Source of the DNA: Dendrobium chrysotoxum
Taxonomy: Eukaryota > Streptophyta > Magnoliopsida > Asparagales > Orchidaceae
Direction of reading: 5' to 3'
Assembly: GCA_019925795.1 (NCBI GenBank)
Contig: CM034300.1
Span: 38,063,135-38,127,134, forward strand
DNA length: 64,000 bases
A program made the translations under genes and the position numbers. Positions 12,158 to 24,180 of the stretch are shown here, piece by piece. The notes below the pieces were generated by a model. It was not told the origin of the DNA, made no database searches, and saw only the letters and a program-made list of their open reading frames with translations. The first letter of the stretch is position 1. Each line of letters opens with the position of its first letter.

Positions 12158-13225
12158 AATTGCTTAAATCAAATTTATAGCCAAGCTTGGCCATGCTCTT
12201 TTAATTTTAAGGGGGCTTAGCATGCTTTGCACCTACAAAAAATTTGTTAATTTAAAGCTTAATTTTGCCCCCTTATTTTTCAGCCTTATGTGAGTATAAC
12301 CACCTACAAAAAAATTATGTGAGCATCAAGATCATTCTTAACTTGGGAGTAATCTAACACCAATCACTTCAATTCATAGATTGCATTAACATTTGAAATA
12401 AACAACCACATCACATAATTCTAGCAACCAACATGCAATAAAAACCATGAAACACTTGGCACACAACAGCAGGAAAGTAAACATCAGCCTAGCCTAAAAC
12501 TAGAGTTGTTTGTCCTAGCAAACCATCTAAAGTGTATGCAGTAGGTTGCATTGCTTGGATATATCCTATGTTGGGTAGTAGGTTAAAGTTGTCTAGTGCT
12601 TTGATTTATTAAAGGCTTAAGGGATTTGAGTTTGAGTTTAAGTATTAATGGTTTGAAGTTAATTTTAAAGTATATTTTAAGTGTTGAGAGATTATTACCT
12701 TTATTTACATCAGGATCATAAAGTTTATTTCACATTCTTTGGGGCTAAGTTATTAGCCTCGTAGGCTGGTGTTACCTAGTAGTGACACATTTTGTTCAGT
12801 TAATTTAATTGGTTAGAACTTAAGAGGTTAGTTATTTTTAATTAACTTGATTGGTTATTATTTTAGAGATTAAATTAATTAAACTTGCCATCAACCGCTT
12901 CATGGAGTTGTCACATGTTACAATCCAAGATCCCTAGCATGTGATTTTGATGATGACAAATAATATTGATTGAATTAATATATTTTTTCTTAAATATTTT
13001 AAATATTTTTTTTGTCTATGAGAACTAACATTTTAGGTAAGATATACACTGCTCAAGAGTGCTGAAGACTCAAGATTGGATAGAATAGGATGTTAAAGAG
13101 TATGTAAGTTTTTTTTACTTCTCGAGTATGGCCATATAAGAGTGTATTTAAATTGGGTGACCATGCACACACACACACACACAGAGGGAGAGAATTTTTT
13201 TTTAATAGTTAATTTTTTTTTATAA

Positions 13226-14007
13226 ATCATACTATATGATTTTCAATCATACTATATGATTTTAAATCATATTGTATGATCTGTTATCTGAAAATAGGCT
13301 TAACAGCTAATTAAAAAATTAGCTTATGTGAACTAATCATACTATACGATCTGGATCGTATTGTACAATTCATTTCGATATGAAAACCCTAGCTGCCTGA
13401 TTAATTTAAGTAAGTTTTCAAAATTTAATTTTTGAACTAATCATATTATACAATGTTAATCATATTGTACTAATATTTAAAATCTTGCTAAAGTTAATAG
13501 CTGAGATTAGTTAATCAAATCATCATTTAATTAATGATAGTCGATCATACTATACGAAGTCGATTGTACTAGATGATTGATAGAGATAAATTTTGGTCAT
13601 CCCATAGATAGTACCAAATAAAACCATGATTTTTAAATTAATCGTACTGTATGATATCGATCGTATCAAATGATTGGCAGAGATGAATTTGGTGGTCCCA
13701 AAGATTATACTAAACAAAACTATGATTTTTAAATTAATCATACTATACGATATTCATATCGTACTAGATGATTTACTTGAAAATAACTAACCGTATTGTA
13801 CGATGAGAATAGTATGGGACGAGTGGTAGAGACGACTTTCAGTCATCCCAGATATCATCCCGTACGAATAGAGAAAATTAAACAAATTGTACTGTACGAT
13901 ATATGTATAAAATTTGAGCTGTTTGTTTGAATAATTGTTTACATCGTACTGGATGGGACTAATTTTGAACTGATCACACTATATGAACTTGAATCGTATT
14001 GTATGAG
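13226..14007. promoter_or_regulatory. Array of paired 15-bp palindromes in U3 of LTR1
   Basis: I count about 20 sites of the type ATCATACTATATGAT or ATCGTACTGTATGAT, best described as 7-1-7 or 6-3-6 palindromes. They occur mostly as pairs whose starts are 19-21 bp apart: 13226/13246, 13336/13355, 13440/13459, 13544/13563, 13641/13660, 13737/13758 and 13973/13993. Pairs recur roughly every 100 bp in a degenerate tandem repeat. The position just upstream of a TATA-like box suggests an enhancer-like role, which is an inference. Confidence 0.85.
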
Positions 14008-14059
14008 TAGTGATGGGTAAACTTGAATTTTTAGGATTTCTTGAAGCATATTACAAAAG

Positions 14060-14071
14060 CTATATTTTAAG
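14060..14071 (+). promoter_or_regulatory. TATA-like box of LTR1
   Basis: CTATATTTTAAG about 50 bp downstream of the last palindrome pair. Related A/T boxes sit at the matching place in the other SIRE-like LTRs. Confidence 0.45.
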
Positions 14072-14910
14072 TTTTCTCAAAAAAAAATGAAGAGAGGAAC
14101 TTGTGGCTGAAGGAGGAACTCTGAGAGAGGAGCTTTTGAGAAGAAAAACCAGGGTTTAAGAGAGGAAGGAGAAGGTGAGCTTGAGCATGAGAGAGAAGTA
14201 GTGTGAGGAAATCACACGGTTGCTCCGAGCTAGCTGCAGCCTTGCTCCTCCTGTAGCCTTAATGAGTCTTTTGGGAGGTCTATAGGGAGAGAGGATTCTT
14301 AGTCCAGTCCTCGAGATTCTCTGCCTTCTCAAGAAGGGAGAAAAATGAGCTGAGGTTCTCTGCCTTCTCCAGGAGGGACAAAAATGAGTTAAGATCCATT
14401 GCCATCACCGGGAGGGTGACATAGCATCCGACACTTCACCCCATCAAAGGTTTGGTGAAAGTGAGTCTATAAGGGCTTCTCTGCCTTGCTGAGGTAGCAA
14501 AAGGAGAGTCACTTAGTGTTAGTGCAATACTCAGAGTAGAGGACTCCGGGGAATGGACGAAGGCCAAGGTTGACCGAACCACCATAAAAATCTCTGGTGT
14601 ATTTTTTCCTTTTTGCACTTTTACTTTTCTTGCATTTAATTTTTGTTAATAACTTCTTGGGAAAAATGTTGATTATTGCTCTATCACGTAGATCAAAATT
14701 TCATTGTAGAAAAAATTAATCTTTTTGATAAAATCTCTCGCTTCTGCAATCAATTAGGATTTGGTATTTTCAATTACTTAAAAGTTAATCAAAAATATTA
14801 TTTGTATTATTTTGATTGTAAGAAATCTTTTTAGAAGCACCAATTCACCCCCCTCTTAGTGAGCCTCGAGCTAGTTCCATATGGTTTAACAAGCTTTACG
14901 ACCTTTTAAG

Positions 14911-14922
14911 TGGTATTAGAGC
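14911..14922 (+). other. Primer-binding site (initiator tRNA-Met type)
   Basis: TGGTATTAGAGC, one mismatch from the copia-typical TGGTATCAGAGC, two bases after the LTR end. Confidence 0.9.
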
Positions 14923-14967
14923 AGGATTTCAAAAACAAGGTTTTAGAAAACTTTTAAAAAATTGATC

Positions 14968-16680
14968 ATGGCTCATTTTGGTAATCGTAACACTGTGAAT
15001 GGTTATTCTATAACCCGTCTACCACTATTTGAAAATATCCCTTTCAATTTCTGGAAAATATGCATGTCTACTTTTTTGTAATATATTGATTATAGAATTT
15101 GGCATATGATTCAAGCTTGCTATTCACTTCCATCGCATATAGTTAATGGTGTTAAAATCGATATTCCTTTTACTGAATGGAGCTATGAGGATAGGGAACT
15201 CATATAGTTAAATGCTAAGTATTTGAATTATTTCTTTTATGCTTTAAAATTCAAAGATTATATGCAAGTTTCTACTTGCACTACCGAGAAAGAGATTTGG
15301 GATAGATTATCTATCACATACAAGGGAACTAGTGAAGTTAAATAGTATAGGCTCAATATTCTTTTGCATGGCTATGAACTTTTTTGTATGAAATCTAGGG
15401 CGACCATATCTGAAATGTACACTAGGTTCACCCAAATAGTAACATCCTTGCATGTACTAGGTAGATAACTATCAAATTCTGAAAAAGTTAATAAGATTCT
15501 ACATTGTTTATCTAGTTCTTATGATTCCAAGATAATTATAATCATTGAATCTAAAGACTTAAATATTTATTCTATTGATAATTTACTTGGGTCACTTACT
15601 GCCTATGAGCAAGGAGTGAGTCAAAGGTAAAGTAATGTAGGAGAAAAAAAGGAGAGAACTGTAGTGTTAAAAGCAAATGATTCTGACAGTGACAGTTCTA
15701 CAATGGATAAGAATGATGAAATTGCCTTGGTGATGCACCACTTCAAGAACTTTTAAAAAGAAAACAGAGGCGTCATCAAAATAACTGGAGCAAAGGTAAA
15801 AGCCATAAATCTACTAAAGTTTTGACTGATACAATTTGCTTTGAGTGCAGGAAATCAGGCCACCTCCGAGTTGACAGCCCCAACCTGAAGACTCATCCGA
15901 GCAAGGAGAAGGGTGAAGAGAAGCCAAAGTACAAGAGGGGAAATCAAAAGACATAAAAAGCTTTTTGGGTCGACATTGTCTCAGAATCATTAGAAGAAGA
16001 GTAGAGGAGGAGGTAACAATCAGTGTCTTATAGCTAAAGATAATCTTGATCAATCAAATCAAGAGGAGGTATGTCAACTGTCTTATGATTAATTATTTAT
16101 CATTTCTGAAAAAATCTATGATTCATATAGGAAGTTAAGAAGATGCATGCTAGTCTTTATACTAAATTTTCTACTTTGTAGAAAGAGCATGCTAGTTTAA
16201 TTACCGAGAACTCTACTTTAGATAGTGATCACATGACTTTATTAGATGAGTTTGATGCATTAAGTAAGAAGCATATTTAACTATCTAATGCACATAATTC
16301 CTTGAAAACATTACATATTAAACTAGAAAAAGCATTCAAAGAATTAGAAGAACTTGCATGTCATTTAGATAATAGTGAGCATGCATTAAAACTGGAAGTG
16401 ACAAGTTATGAAAATGCAAATAAATTTTTAAGAGAAAAAATTATTACACTTGAGAATGATAAACCATCACCTTCACTAGCTCAGTGGCACAACCCTTCAA
16501 TACAGGATACATCATATAAACCTAGGAAGAGGCACCATCATCCACATAGGTTAGTGAACCCATTCCCTGGTGTTAGGTGTTACTCTTATGGCATGTTAGG
16601 ATACATAGCCTGCACTTGCTCTATCCATCATAGGACACATCTAGTGTGGAGGCCTAAATTGCATTTATCATAATATAACT
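14968..16680 (+). pseudogene. gag of the plus-strand SIRE-like element, broken
   Basis: Starts with ATG in the frame MAHFGNRNTVNGYSITRLPL and reads a copia-type gag (UBN2/Retrotran_gag_2 family) through many stops, the first around codon 40, with at least one frame change after about 15750. A nucleocapsid knuckle near 15838-15880 reads CFECRKSGHLRVDS, where the fourth ligand Cys has become Ser. A coiled-coil-like Lys/Glu-rich section (16302-16440) precedes a second CCHC-like motif near 16575-16620 that is also damaged. Gag would package element RNA in virus-like particles in the cytoplasm. The same layout is better preserved in the minus-strand relative at 42354-44087. Confidence 0.88.
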
Positions 16681-16790
16681 TGTATTCATGTCATTCATTC
16701 AAGCATAACGTGGAGCCCAAACTCACTTGGGTTCCCAAATCTAACATTCAAATGACATTGTAGGAGTGTTCTCAAAGACCTAGTGAGAGC

Positions 16791-19700
16791 ATGTGGAACT
16801 TGGATAGTGGTTGCTTGAGGTATATGACTGGTGATATGAAGCAGTTCATCACACTAGAGGCCAGGTTAGGAGACAAGGTGAAATTAAGAGATAACACCAC
16901 TAGGAAAGTGGTGGGCTCAGGTACAATTAGAAACTCTAAACACCTTATGATTGAAAATATTTTGTTAATTAACAGTTTAAAGCATAACTTGTTAATTATT
17001 AGTCAACTATGTGACAAAGGATTTGATGTAAATTTTTTCTAAAAAATGCATGATTGGCTTAGATGAAAAACTTAAGTTAGAAGGAAAATGAATGAACAAT
17101 ATTTATATGTTAGATTTAAACTGCATTGAATATTCTAATTCATTACGCCTAAAAATTATAATTGATGAATCTTGGCTATGACATAGGAGACTATGCCATG
17201 CGAACATGGAAAATCTTAGGAATATCACCCAAAAAAACTTAGTTAGAGGTATACCTATGTTAGACTTCACTAAGGACAACTTATGTGATGCTTGCTAACT
17301 AGGAACATAAATAAGATCTTCATTTCATTCAATCAAAGACATTAACACCTCTAGGCCACTAAAAATCCTTCACATTGACCTATTTGGACCTGTTAGCATA
17401 TCCATCCTAGGAGGGAAGACATATAGATTTATAATAGTGGATGAAGACTCTAGATTTACTTGGGTTAGATTCTTAGCACATAAGAGTGAGTCATTTGAGG
17501 AATTTAGAATATTTGAGGAATTTAGAACATCCTCTACTTAGATTCAAAGAAAATTAGGATGTGAAATCTCAACAATTTGTAGTGATTATGGTGGAGAGTT
17601 CGAGAATGATAAGTTTGAATCCTTTTGTCAAGAGATAGGAATAGAATATAATTTCTCTGCCCCTGGGACCCCCAGTAGAATGGAATAGTTAAAAGGAAAA
17701 ATAAAATCTTAGTGGAAGCTACTAGGGCAATACTAGCTAAGTATTCACTCCCTAGGTATTTTTGGATAGAAGCAGTGAACACTGCTTATTATATTCTAAA
17801 TAGGGTGGATGCTAGATCCAAACCTAATAAGACACCCTTTGAACTCCTTAAGGATAAGAAACCCAACCTTTCTCACTTGTATGTATTTGGCTGTATATGC
17901 TTCATTATAATCAATAGAAAATTATCTTTAGAAAAATTTGATCCCAAGTATGATGAAGGTGTCTTCTTAGGCTACTCATCTATAGGTAAAGCCTATAGAA
18001 TCTTTAATAAGAGAACCCTGGTAACAGAAGAGTCTACTTATGTGGTATTTGATGAATCAGATAAGACCTCCAAACCTAAACCTAAAGAAGAAGAAGTGGA
18101 GGTAATTCAAGGGGTAGAAACTATTGCTATAGGAGATAGAGTAGAACCTCAAGAAAAATTGCCTAGAGATTGGAGATATTCTTCTAGTCATCCTAAAGAA
18201 CTTATTTTAGGAGACCCATCTAAAGGTGTTAGAACTAGGATGAACTTAGGAAGGAGGTTGGTCAATCATCCTTTATCTCTATAATTAAACCCACCAACAT
18301 AGATCAAGCCCTAGCTGGTGAATTTTGGATCCTAGCAATACAAGAAGAGCTAAACCAATTTGTTAGAAATGATGTATGGGAAGTAGTCAAGAGACCTAAG
18401 GACCAGAGTGTGGTTGGAACAAAGTGAATTTACAAAAATAAGATGAATGAATCTGGAATAGTAGTGAGGAATAAGGCCAGACTTATAGCTAAGGGGTATA
18501 ATAAAATTGAAGGAATAAATTTTGTAGAAACCTTTGCCCCTTTAGCTAGACTAGAAGCCATTAAGGTGTTGTTAGCCTTTGCTTGCTTTAGGGGCTTTAA
18601 GCTATATCAAATGGATGTTAAGAGTGCCTTCCTAAATGGGGTGATTTAAGAGGATGTGTATTTTGAGAAACCCCCAGGGTTTGAAAATTCATAATTCCAT
18701 AATAATGTATTCAAACTGAAAAAGGCCTTATGTGGATTGAAGAAAGCACCTAGAGCCAGGTATGAAAGGCTGAGCACTTTTCTTTTAAATCAAGGATTTG
18801 TTATGGGAAGTGTAGAGACCACCCTCTTCCTAAAAAAAGTAGGAAAAGACATACTCATTATTCAAATTTATGTCGATGACATCTTGTTTGGATCCTAAAA
18901 TAAAAATCTATGAGATAAATTTTCAAAAATAATGAGTAGAGAATTTGAGATAAGTTTGATGGGAGAGCTTAAGCTACTTTCTTGGATATAGTGTAAAGAA
19001 GATGGATGATGAAACCTTCTTTAGATAAAATAAATACATCAAGGACATCCTTAAAAAATATGAAATGGGCATTGCTAAGGCCATGAACACTCCCATGAGC
19101 TCCACTGTTTAATTAGATAAGGACCCAAATGGAAAATCAATAGATCAAAAAAAGTATAAGGAAATAATTGGATCACTTCTCTACTTAATTGCTAATAGAC
19201 TAGATATCATGTTTTATGTTTGCCTTTGTGTTAGACTTCAAGCTGATCCAAAAGAATCACACATGACTGCTGTTAAGAGAATCCTTATATATTTGTTAGG
19301 CACTCCAAACCTAGGAATCTGGTATCCTAGACACAACAATTCTTTTGAAATCGTAGGATATTCAGATTCTAATTTTGTAGGATGTATGGTAGATAGAAAA
19401 AGCACTTCTGGAACTTGTTAATTCACAGGAAAATTCTTAGTTTCCTGGTCTAGTAGAAAACAAAACTTAATAGCCCTTTCCACATTTGAGGCAGAATATA
19501 TAGCAATAGGGAGCTATGTTGCTCAAGTCTTATGGCTAAAGCAATAACTCTTAGATCTTGGACTACCTATATAAACCATTCCAATTATATGTGACAAAAC
19601 TAGTATAATTTGTGTATCCAAAAATCCATTTTAGCATATAGACATTAGGCATCACTTCATATGAGATTATGTAGCCAAGAGAGATATATAATTGCACCAT

Positions 19701-19805
19701 ATAGCTACAAAAGATCAATTGAAATACATCTTCATAAAACCCCTAGCCTATGATACTTTTAGCACATTGAGGACAAAATTAGGTGTTATAGACATTCATG
19801 CTTAA
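16791..19805 (+). pseudogene. pol of the plus-strand SIRE-like element (protease, integrase, RT, RNase H), broken
   Basis: Domains follow in copia order. Protease begins MWNLDSGC (DSG intact) at 16791. A GAG-pre-integrase block with LWHRRLCH lies near 17175. Integrase has its first two catalytic Asp in HIDLFGP and CSDYGGEF; the third acidic site reads NGIVKRKNK, so the Glu appears changed to Lys. A frameshift falls near 17680, after which 17712-18284 is open. RT spans about 18350-18970 with YVDD intact in IYVDDILFGS. An extra base near 18975 shifts the frame. RNase H (about 19200-19790) keeps GYSDSNFVG and EAEYIA. Numerous stops exclude function. Confidence 0.9.
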
Positions 19806-19994
19806 TTCAAGACAAATAATAAAAAAAATTAATTTTAAAGAATTCATTCATATGTGTTTAAATTGTATATATTCATTCATGTATATGCTTATATTTTATT
19901 TGTTATTATTTATTTTAAAAAATGGTTTAAGTTGTCTCTTGATCATCACACACGGACCTCATTTAGTCACAAAAATCTTTAAAATTCTTCCCTA

Positions 19995-20487
19995 ATTGTA
20001 CTATACGATCCATATTCGTACTGTACGATATGCATAGATACACTGATCACAACCCTTTATTTAATGAACGATCTAGATTAGATCACTGATATACACATCA
20101 TACTGTACGAGCCTCTACTCGTACTGTACGATCCACGTGTCACTAACCATTGAGGAATTCGATCTGTTTGGTATGAAATTAATGCCATTCATCCTGTATA
20201 ATACCTCCCTTCATACTATACAATACACGTGTCAAAATGGATTGGGATGAATTTAATTCGATCGATATGATAATAATTATACTTCATACTGTATGAACAC
20301 CAGTTCATACTATAGAATACTTTTCATCAAATGTTGTACCGATGACCCCTCAGGACGAATGCAATTCCTTGAGATCGTCTAGTACAATACTAATAGTACT
20401 ATATGATTTAACCTCTTTTTCTGATAGGTCTTCTAGATGAATTAACTTACCTGAACGTACTGTATGAAATCGATCATACTATACGAT
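19995..20487. promoter_or_regulatory. Internal palindrome array upstream of ORF3
   Basis: The LTR-type palindromes recur between pol and the third ORF, again in pairs: 19995/20015 and 20454/20473, with others such as TCATACTGTACGA and CTCGTACTGTACGAT near 20100-20130. The last site ends 12 bp before the TATA box at 20500. Confidence 0.8.
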
Positions 20488-20499
20488 GCCCTAAAAATC

Positions 20500-20507
20500 T
20501 ATAAATT
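20500..20507 (+). promoter_or_regulatory. TATA box of an internal promoter for ORF3
   Basis: TATAAATT lies 75 bp upstream of the ORF3 ATG. A C/T-rich stretch (TTCACTTCACTCAACTTC) typical of plant 5' leaders follows. The combination suggests a separate transcript for the third ORF. Confidence 0.55.
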
Positions 20508-20574
20508 AGAGAGTTATAATAGTTCACTTCACTCAACTTCTTTCACACTCATACTTTCTAAACCTTCCTATTCA

Positions 20575-21679
20575 ATGGCTGGTGAAAGCAAATGTGGCAG
20601 AATAACTTTGGGGAGCTCCTCCTCCTCTCAGCATTTTGACAATCGCTTCCTCTCTGTAATGGATGAAGATGCATATCACAAATATAAAGAGAAAAAACCA
20701 CACCTTCCCGAATGTTAAACTAACCTGCCCTAAACTTCAAGGTGATAAGCCTCTTCGCCTCCACTACTCTTCAATTCCTCCTTACCCTGGCTTTTCCCTA
20801 TAATTTTGAACTTCTGTTTGAATTCTTAGCCAATCTTAGGATGAATCTAGAAATCTCTATTATGACCTCCTTTGTTTGCCATCAAAATGTCAAAATTACC
20901 AAAGCTGATTTAAAAGAACATATAGGACTTTCTACCCAAGGACCTCATCCCCAATCCCTTATCTCACATGATTTTGACTAGACTTCTGTCAATCTGCTAC
21001 TTAGAAATGTGCCTTCAAACCAACACCAACCATAAGTCCAAACTTTAAATCAAAATGCCTAGGTCATCCAGTATGTACTTTACACTTCTATTATACCTAA
21101 AGCTGGGGATCGGGTTAACATAACCCTACTTCTTTCTGTCTTCAGTTACCTCATAATATTGAATACTCAATTCGATGAAGCCCAAATAATTCTCGATTTT
21201 TTTCATAACATGACTTATATTTAACATCCAAATACTCGGAGAAAATAAAATGTAGCCTTAGGATATATCATATAATATATCCTACACCACAAATACTAAC
21301 TAACCCTTCCTGGACCACGCGATAATGTTCTTATTTTCTATACGGATGCCTCTTTTCATATCCTTTTCCATCAGGGGCAAGAGAACGTCGAGCCAGACAT
21401 TATGAAGAAGGGGAAGCTGCTCCTACAGGAGGACCTCCACCACCACCAATACCACCTCCTGCACCTACTTACACTTCCTACCCTCAAGATGATATTATTC
21501 AGTACCTCGAGTGACTAAAAACTCAACTGGACTATCACATCCAACAACAACACCAATAGCATGAGGACAACATGCGATGGTTTGGAGAAAGATTTACCTC
21601 GATAGATAATCAATTTGCCTCCATCCATAAGTTCTTTCAGCCACCACCACCACCTGATCAGGATCCACCTTACCTATAG
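20575..21679 (+). pseudogene. Third ORF (envelope-position ORF of SIRE-type elements), broken
   Basis: Starts MAGESKCGRITLGSSSSSQH. The frame stops at 20716-20718, and shifted frames carry on: 20742-20981 reads a segment with FELLFEFLANLRMNLEISI and VKITKADLKEHIGL. This resembles the 'putative plant transposon protein' domain often found downstream of pol in SIRE/Maximus elements (resemblance judged by eye). The 3' part is Pro-rich (GGPPPPPIPPPAPTY) and ends with FQPPPPPDQDPPY. I see no clear signal peptide or transmembrane helix, so an envelope role is not supported. It seems to have its own TATA box and palindrome array. Confidence 0.65.
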
Positions 21680-21960
21680 TCTTTGTCTGTTGTGTCTTAC
21701 TATTTTTTCTTGTACTGCTTTCTTTGTTTATTTGTTCTTCCTCTTTTTGGTGATGTCAAAGGGAGAGAAAATGTATGTTTTGTTGTATGTTTCATTATTT
21801 TAATAAAATCTTCTATTTATATTACTCTATTTTTTGCTTTTTATTGCCTTTTGAAAAAAAAAATTGCAACCCTCAATTTTTAAATCCATTATCTAGTGAG
21901 GGGGAGATTAGGAGAAAAAAGTATTTATCTTACCCATCAACCAACATTGTTTGACATCAT

Positions 21961-21975
21961 TAAAAAGGGGGAGAT
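21961..21975 (+). other. Polypurine tract before the second LTR
   Basis: taaaaagggggagat directly abuts the LTR start TGTTGCAATCC at 21976. The same tract precedes the LTRs at 25644 and, on the minus strand, 37728. Confidence 0.88.
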
Positions 21976-24122
21976 TGTTGCAATCCAGGATCCCTAGTTT
22001 GTGATTTTGATGATGAAAAATAATATTGATTAAATAGTTACATTTTTTCTTAAATATTTTAGATATTTATTTTATTTATGAGCACTAACATTTTAGGTAA
22101 GATACACACCGCTCATGATTACTGAAGACTCAAATTGGGTAGAATAAGATGTAAAAGTGTCTATGATTTTTTTCTTTATTTTCTACTTTTTGAGTCGGCC
22201 ACATAAGACTGTATGCAAATTGGTTGACCATACACACACATACAGGGGGAGAGAAATTTTTTTAAAGTTAAAATTTTTTAAATAAATCATACTGTATGAT
22301 TTTTAATCGTACTGTACGATCTATTATATGAAAATAGGCTTAACGACTAATTAAAAATTAGCTTCTTTGAACTAATCATACAATATGATCTGGATAGTTA
22401 TTGTATAATTCATTTTAATTTGAAAATCCTAGACGTTAGATTAATTTAAGTAAGATTTTGAAATTTGATTTTTAAACTAATCGTACTATACGATGTTAAT
22501 TGTACTATACGAAAATTTAAAATCTTACTAAAATTAACCCGCATAATTAGTTAATCAAATCATAGTTTAATTAATGAAAGTGAATCATGCTGTACGATGT
22601 CAATCATACCAGACGCCTAACAGAGATGAATATTGGTTATCCTAGAGATCGTACCAAATAATACCATAATTTTTGAACAAATTGTACAATACGATATCAA
22701 TCATACCAAATAATTGGTAGAGATAATTATGGTCATCCCAAAGATCGTACCAAATAAAACTATGATTTTTAAACTGATCAACTGTAAGATATTCATATCA
22801 TACTGGACTATTTACTTGAATACAACTAACCGTACTGTTTAATGAGAATAATATGGGACGAGTGTTAGAGATGACTTTCAGTTATCCCAGGAATCATCCC
22901 GTATGGATAAAGGAAATAAAATAGATCATACTGGATGATCTTTAGATCATAATGTAAGATGTGTTCATAAAATTTGAATAGTCAATTTGAACGACTTTTT
23001 ACATCGTACAAGATGGGACTAGTTTTGAATTGATCGTACTATACAAACTTGAATCATACTGTACGAACAGTGATGGCTAAACTTGAATTTTTAGGGTTTC
23101 TTGAAGCCTATTATAAAAGCTATATTTTATATTTTGTAAAAAAAAAATGAAGAGAAGAACATTTTGAAGGAGGAACTTTAAGAAAGGAGCTTTTGAGAAT
23201 AAAATTAGGGTTTGAGAAAGAAAGGAGAAGGTGAGCTTGAGTGTGAGGGAGAAGTATCTGAAACTTTTAGGAGAGAGGTTTCTTAGTTTAGTCCTCGAGG
23301 TTCTCCGCCTTCTCCAAGAGGTGAAAAAGGAGTTAAGGTTCTTTGCCTTCTCCATGAGGGAGAAAAATGAGTCAAGGTCTGCTGCCATCACCGAGAGGGT
23401 GACATAGCATCCAACACTTTGCCACAACAAAGGTTTGGTGAAAGTGAGTCTGTAAAGGCTTCTATGCCTTGTTGAGGGAACAAAAGGAGAGTCACTTAGT
23501 GTTAGTGTAATACTCAGAGTGGAGGACTCTGGGGAGTGGACGTAGGTCAAGGTTGATCGAACCATAATAAAAATCTCTGGTGTATTTTTTCCATTTTGCA
23601 CTTTTACTTTTGTTATATTTAATTTCCGTTAATAACTGATTGGGAAAAATGTTGATTATTTCTGTCACCAGGAGGGTGAAAAGGAGTCCAGGTTCTCTGC
23701 CTCACCAGGACAGTGAAAATGAATAAGATCCTCTGCCGCATCAGGTTGGTGGAAGAGAGTTTATAAGGGCTTCTCCGCCTAGCTGTGGAGGCTAAAGGAG
23801 AGTCACTAAAGAGTTTAGTGTAATACTTGGAGAGGACTCCGGGGAGTGGACGTAGGTCATGATTTGATCGAACCACTAAAAATCTGGTATGCTCATTCTA
23901 ATTTTTACTTTCTGTACTTTTTTTTTCATATTTTATTTTTGGATATATAAGTGCTTGGTTGAAAATCTATGATTGATATTACATTCTATTGATTATACTA
24001 TCATCATAATCTTTATAACTTTTGATAAGTGCACTAGCTTTCGCATCAAGTGAAAGTATTACTTTTGTATTAATGTGCCTTGGGTTAGTTCCTTAATGTC
24101 TAATAACCTTCAGGAACTTTCA
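21976..24122 (+). repeat. Hybrid LTR2: subtype 1 start, subtype 2 end
   Basis: 21976 to about 23664 matches LTR1 (TGTTGCAATCCAGGATCCC start, palindrome array about 22286-23065, Phe-rich leader, 39-bp repeats). At about 23660-23668 it switches at ...CTGTCAC into a different subtype from CAGGAGGGTGAAAAG, which runs to the CTTTCA end at 24122. The leader block with the 'gggagtggacgtaggtca' motif is therefore present twice. The 3' end is followed by a primer-binding site. Confidence 0.85.
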
Positions 24123-24124
24123 AG

Positions 24125-24136
24125 TGGTTTCAGAGC
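24125..24136 (+). other. Primer-binding site of the second internal region
   Basis: TGGTTTCAGAGC, two bases after LTR2, one mismatch from the tRNA-Met type sequence. Confidence 0.85.
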
Positions 24137-24180
24137 AGTACTCAAAATAGTGTTTTAAAAAACATAGAGGAAAATGATTA

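Larger units (their letters stand above)
12916..14908 (+). repeat. 5' LTR of the plus-strand SIRE-like element
   Basis: Begins TGTTACAATCC and ends CTTTTA, a decayed form of the expected CTTTCA, two bases before the primer-binding site. Internal order: a CA-repeat near 13158-13182, an array of paired palindromes, a TATA-like CTATATTTTAAG, a GA-rich leader, 39-bp repeats built on TTCTCTGCC...GAGGG (about 14300-14430), then a T-rich U5. The same order recurs in the other SIRE-like LTRs of the window. Confidence 0.92.

Noticed and set aside
13226..14007. CRISPR-like regular repeats
   Set aside because: Repeats are imperfect, palindromic and paired at 19-21 bp inside LTRs of plant retrotransposons; no cas genes and no unique-spacer pattern.
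20575..21679. Third ORF as a true envelope gene
   Set aside because: No signal peptide, transmembrane helix or fusion-peptide-like segment is visible; similarity is to a plant transposon-associated domain.
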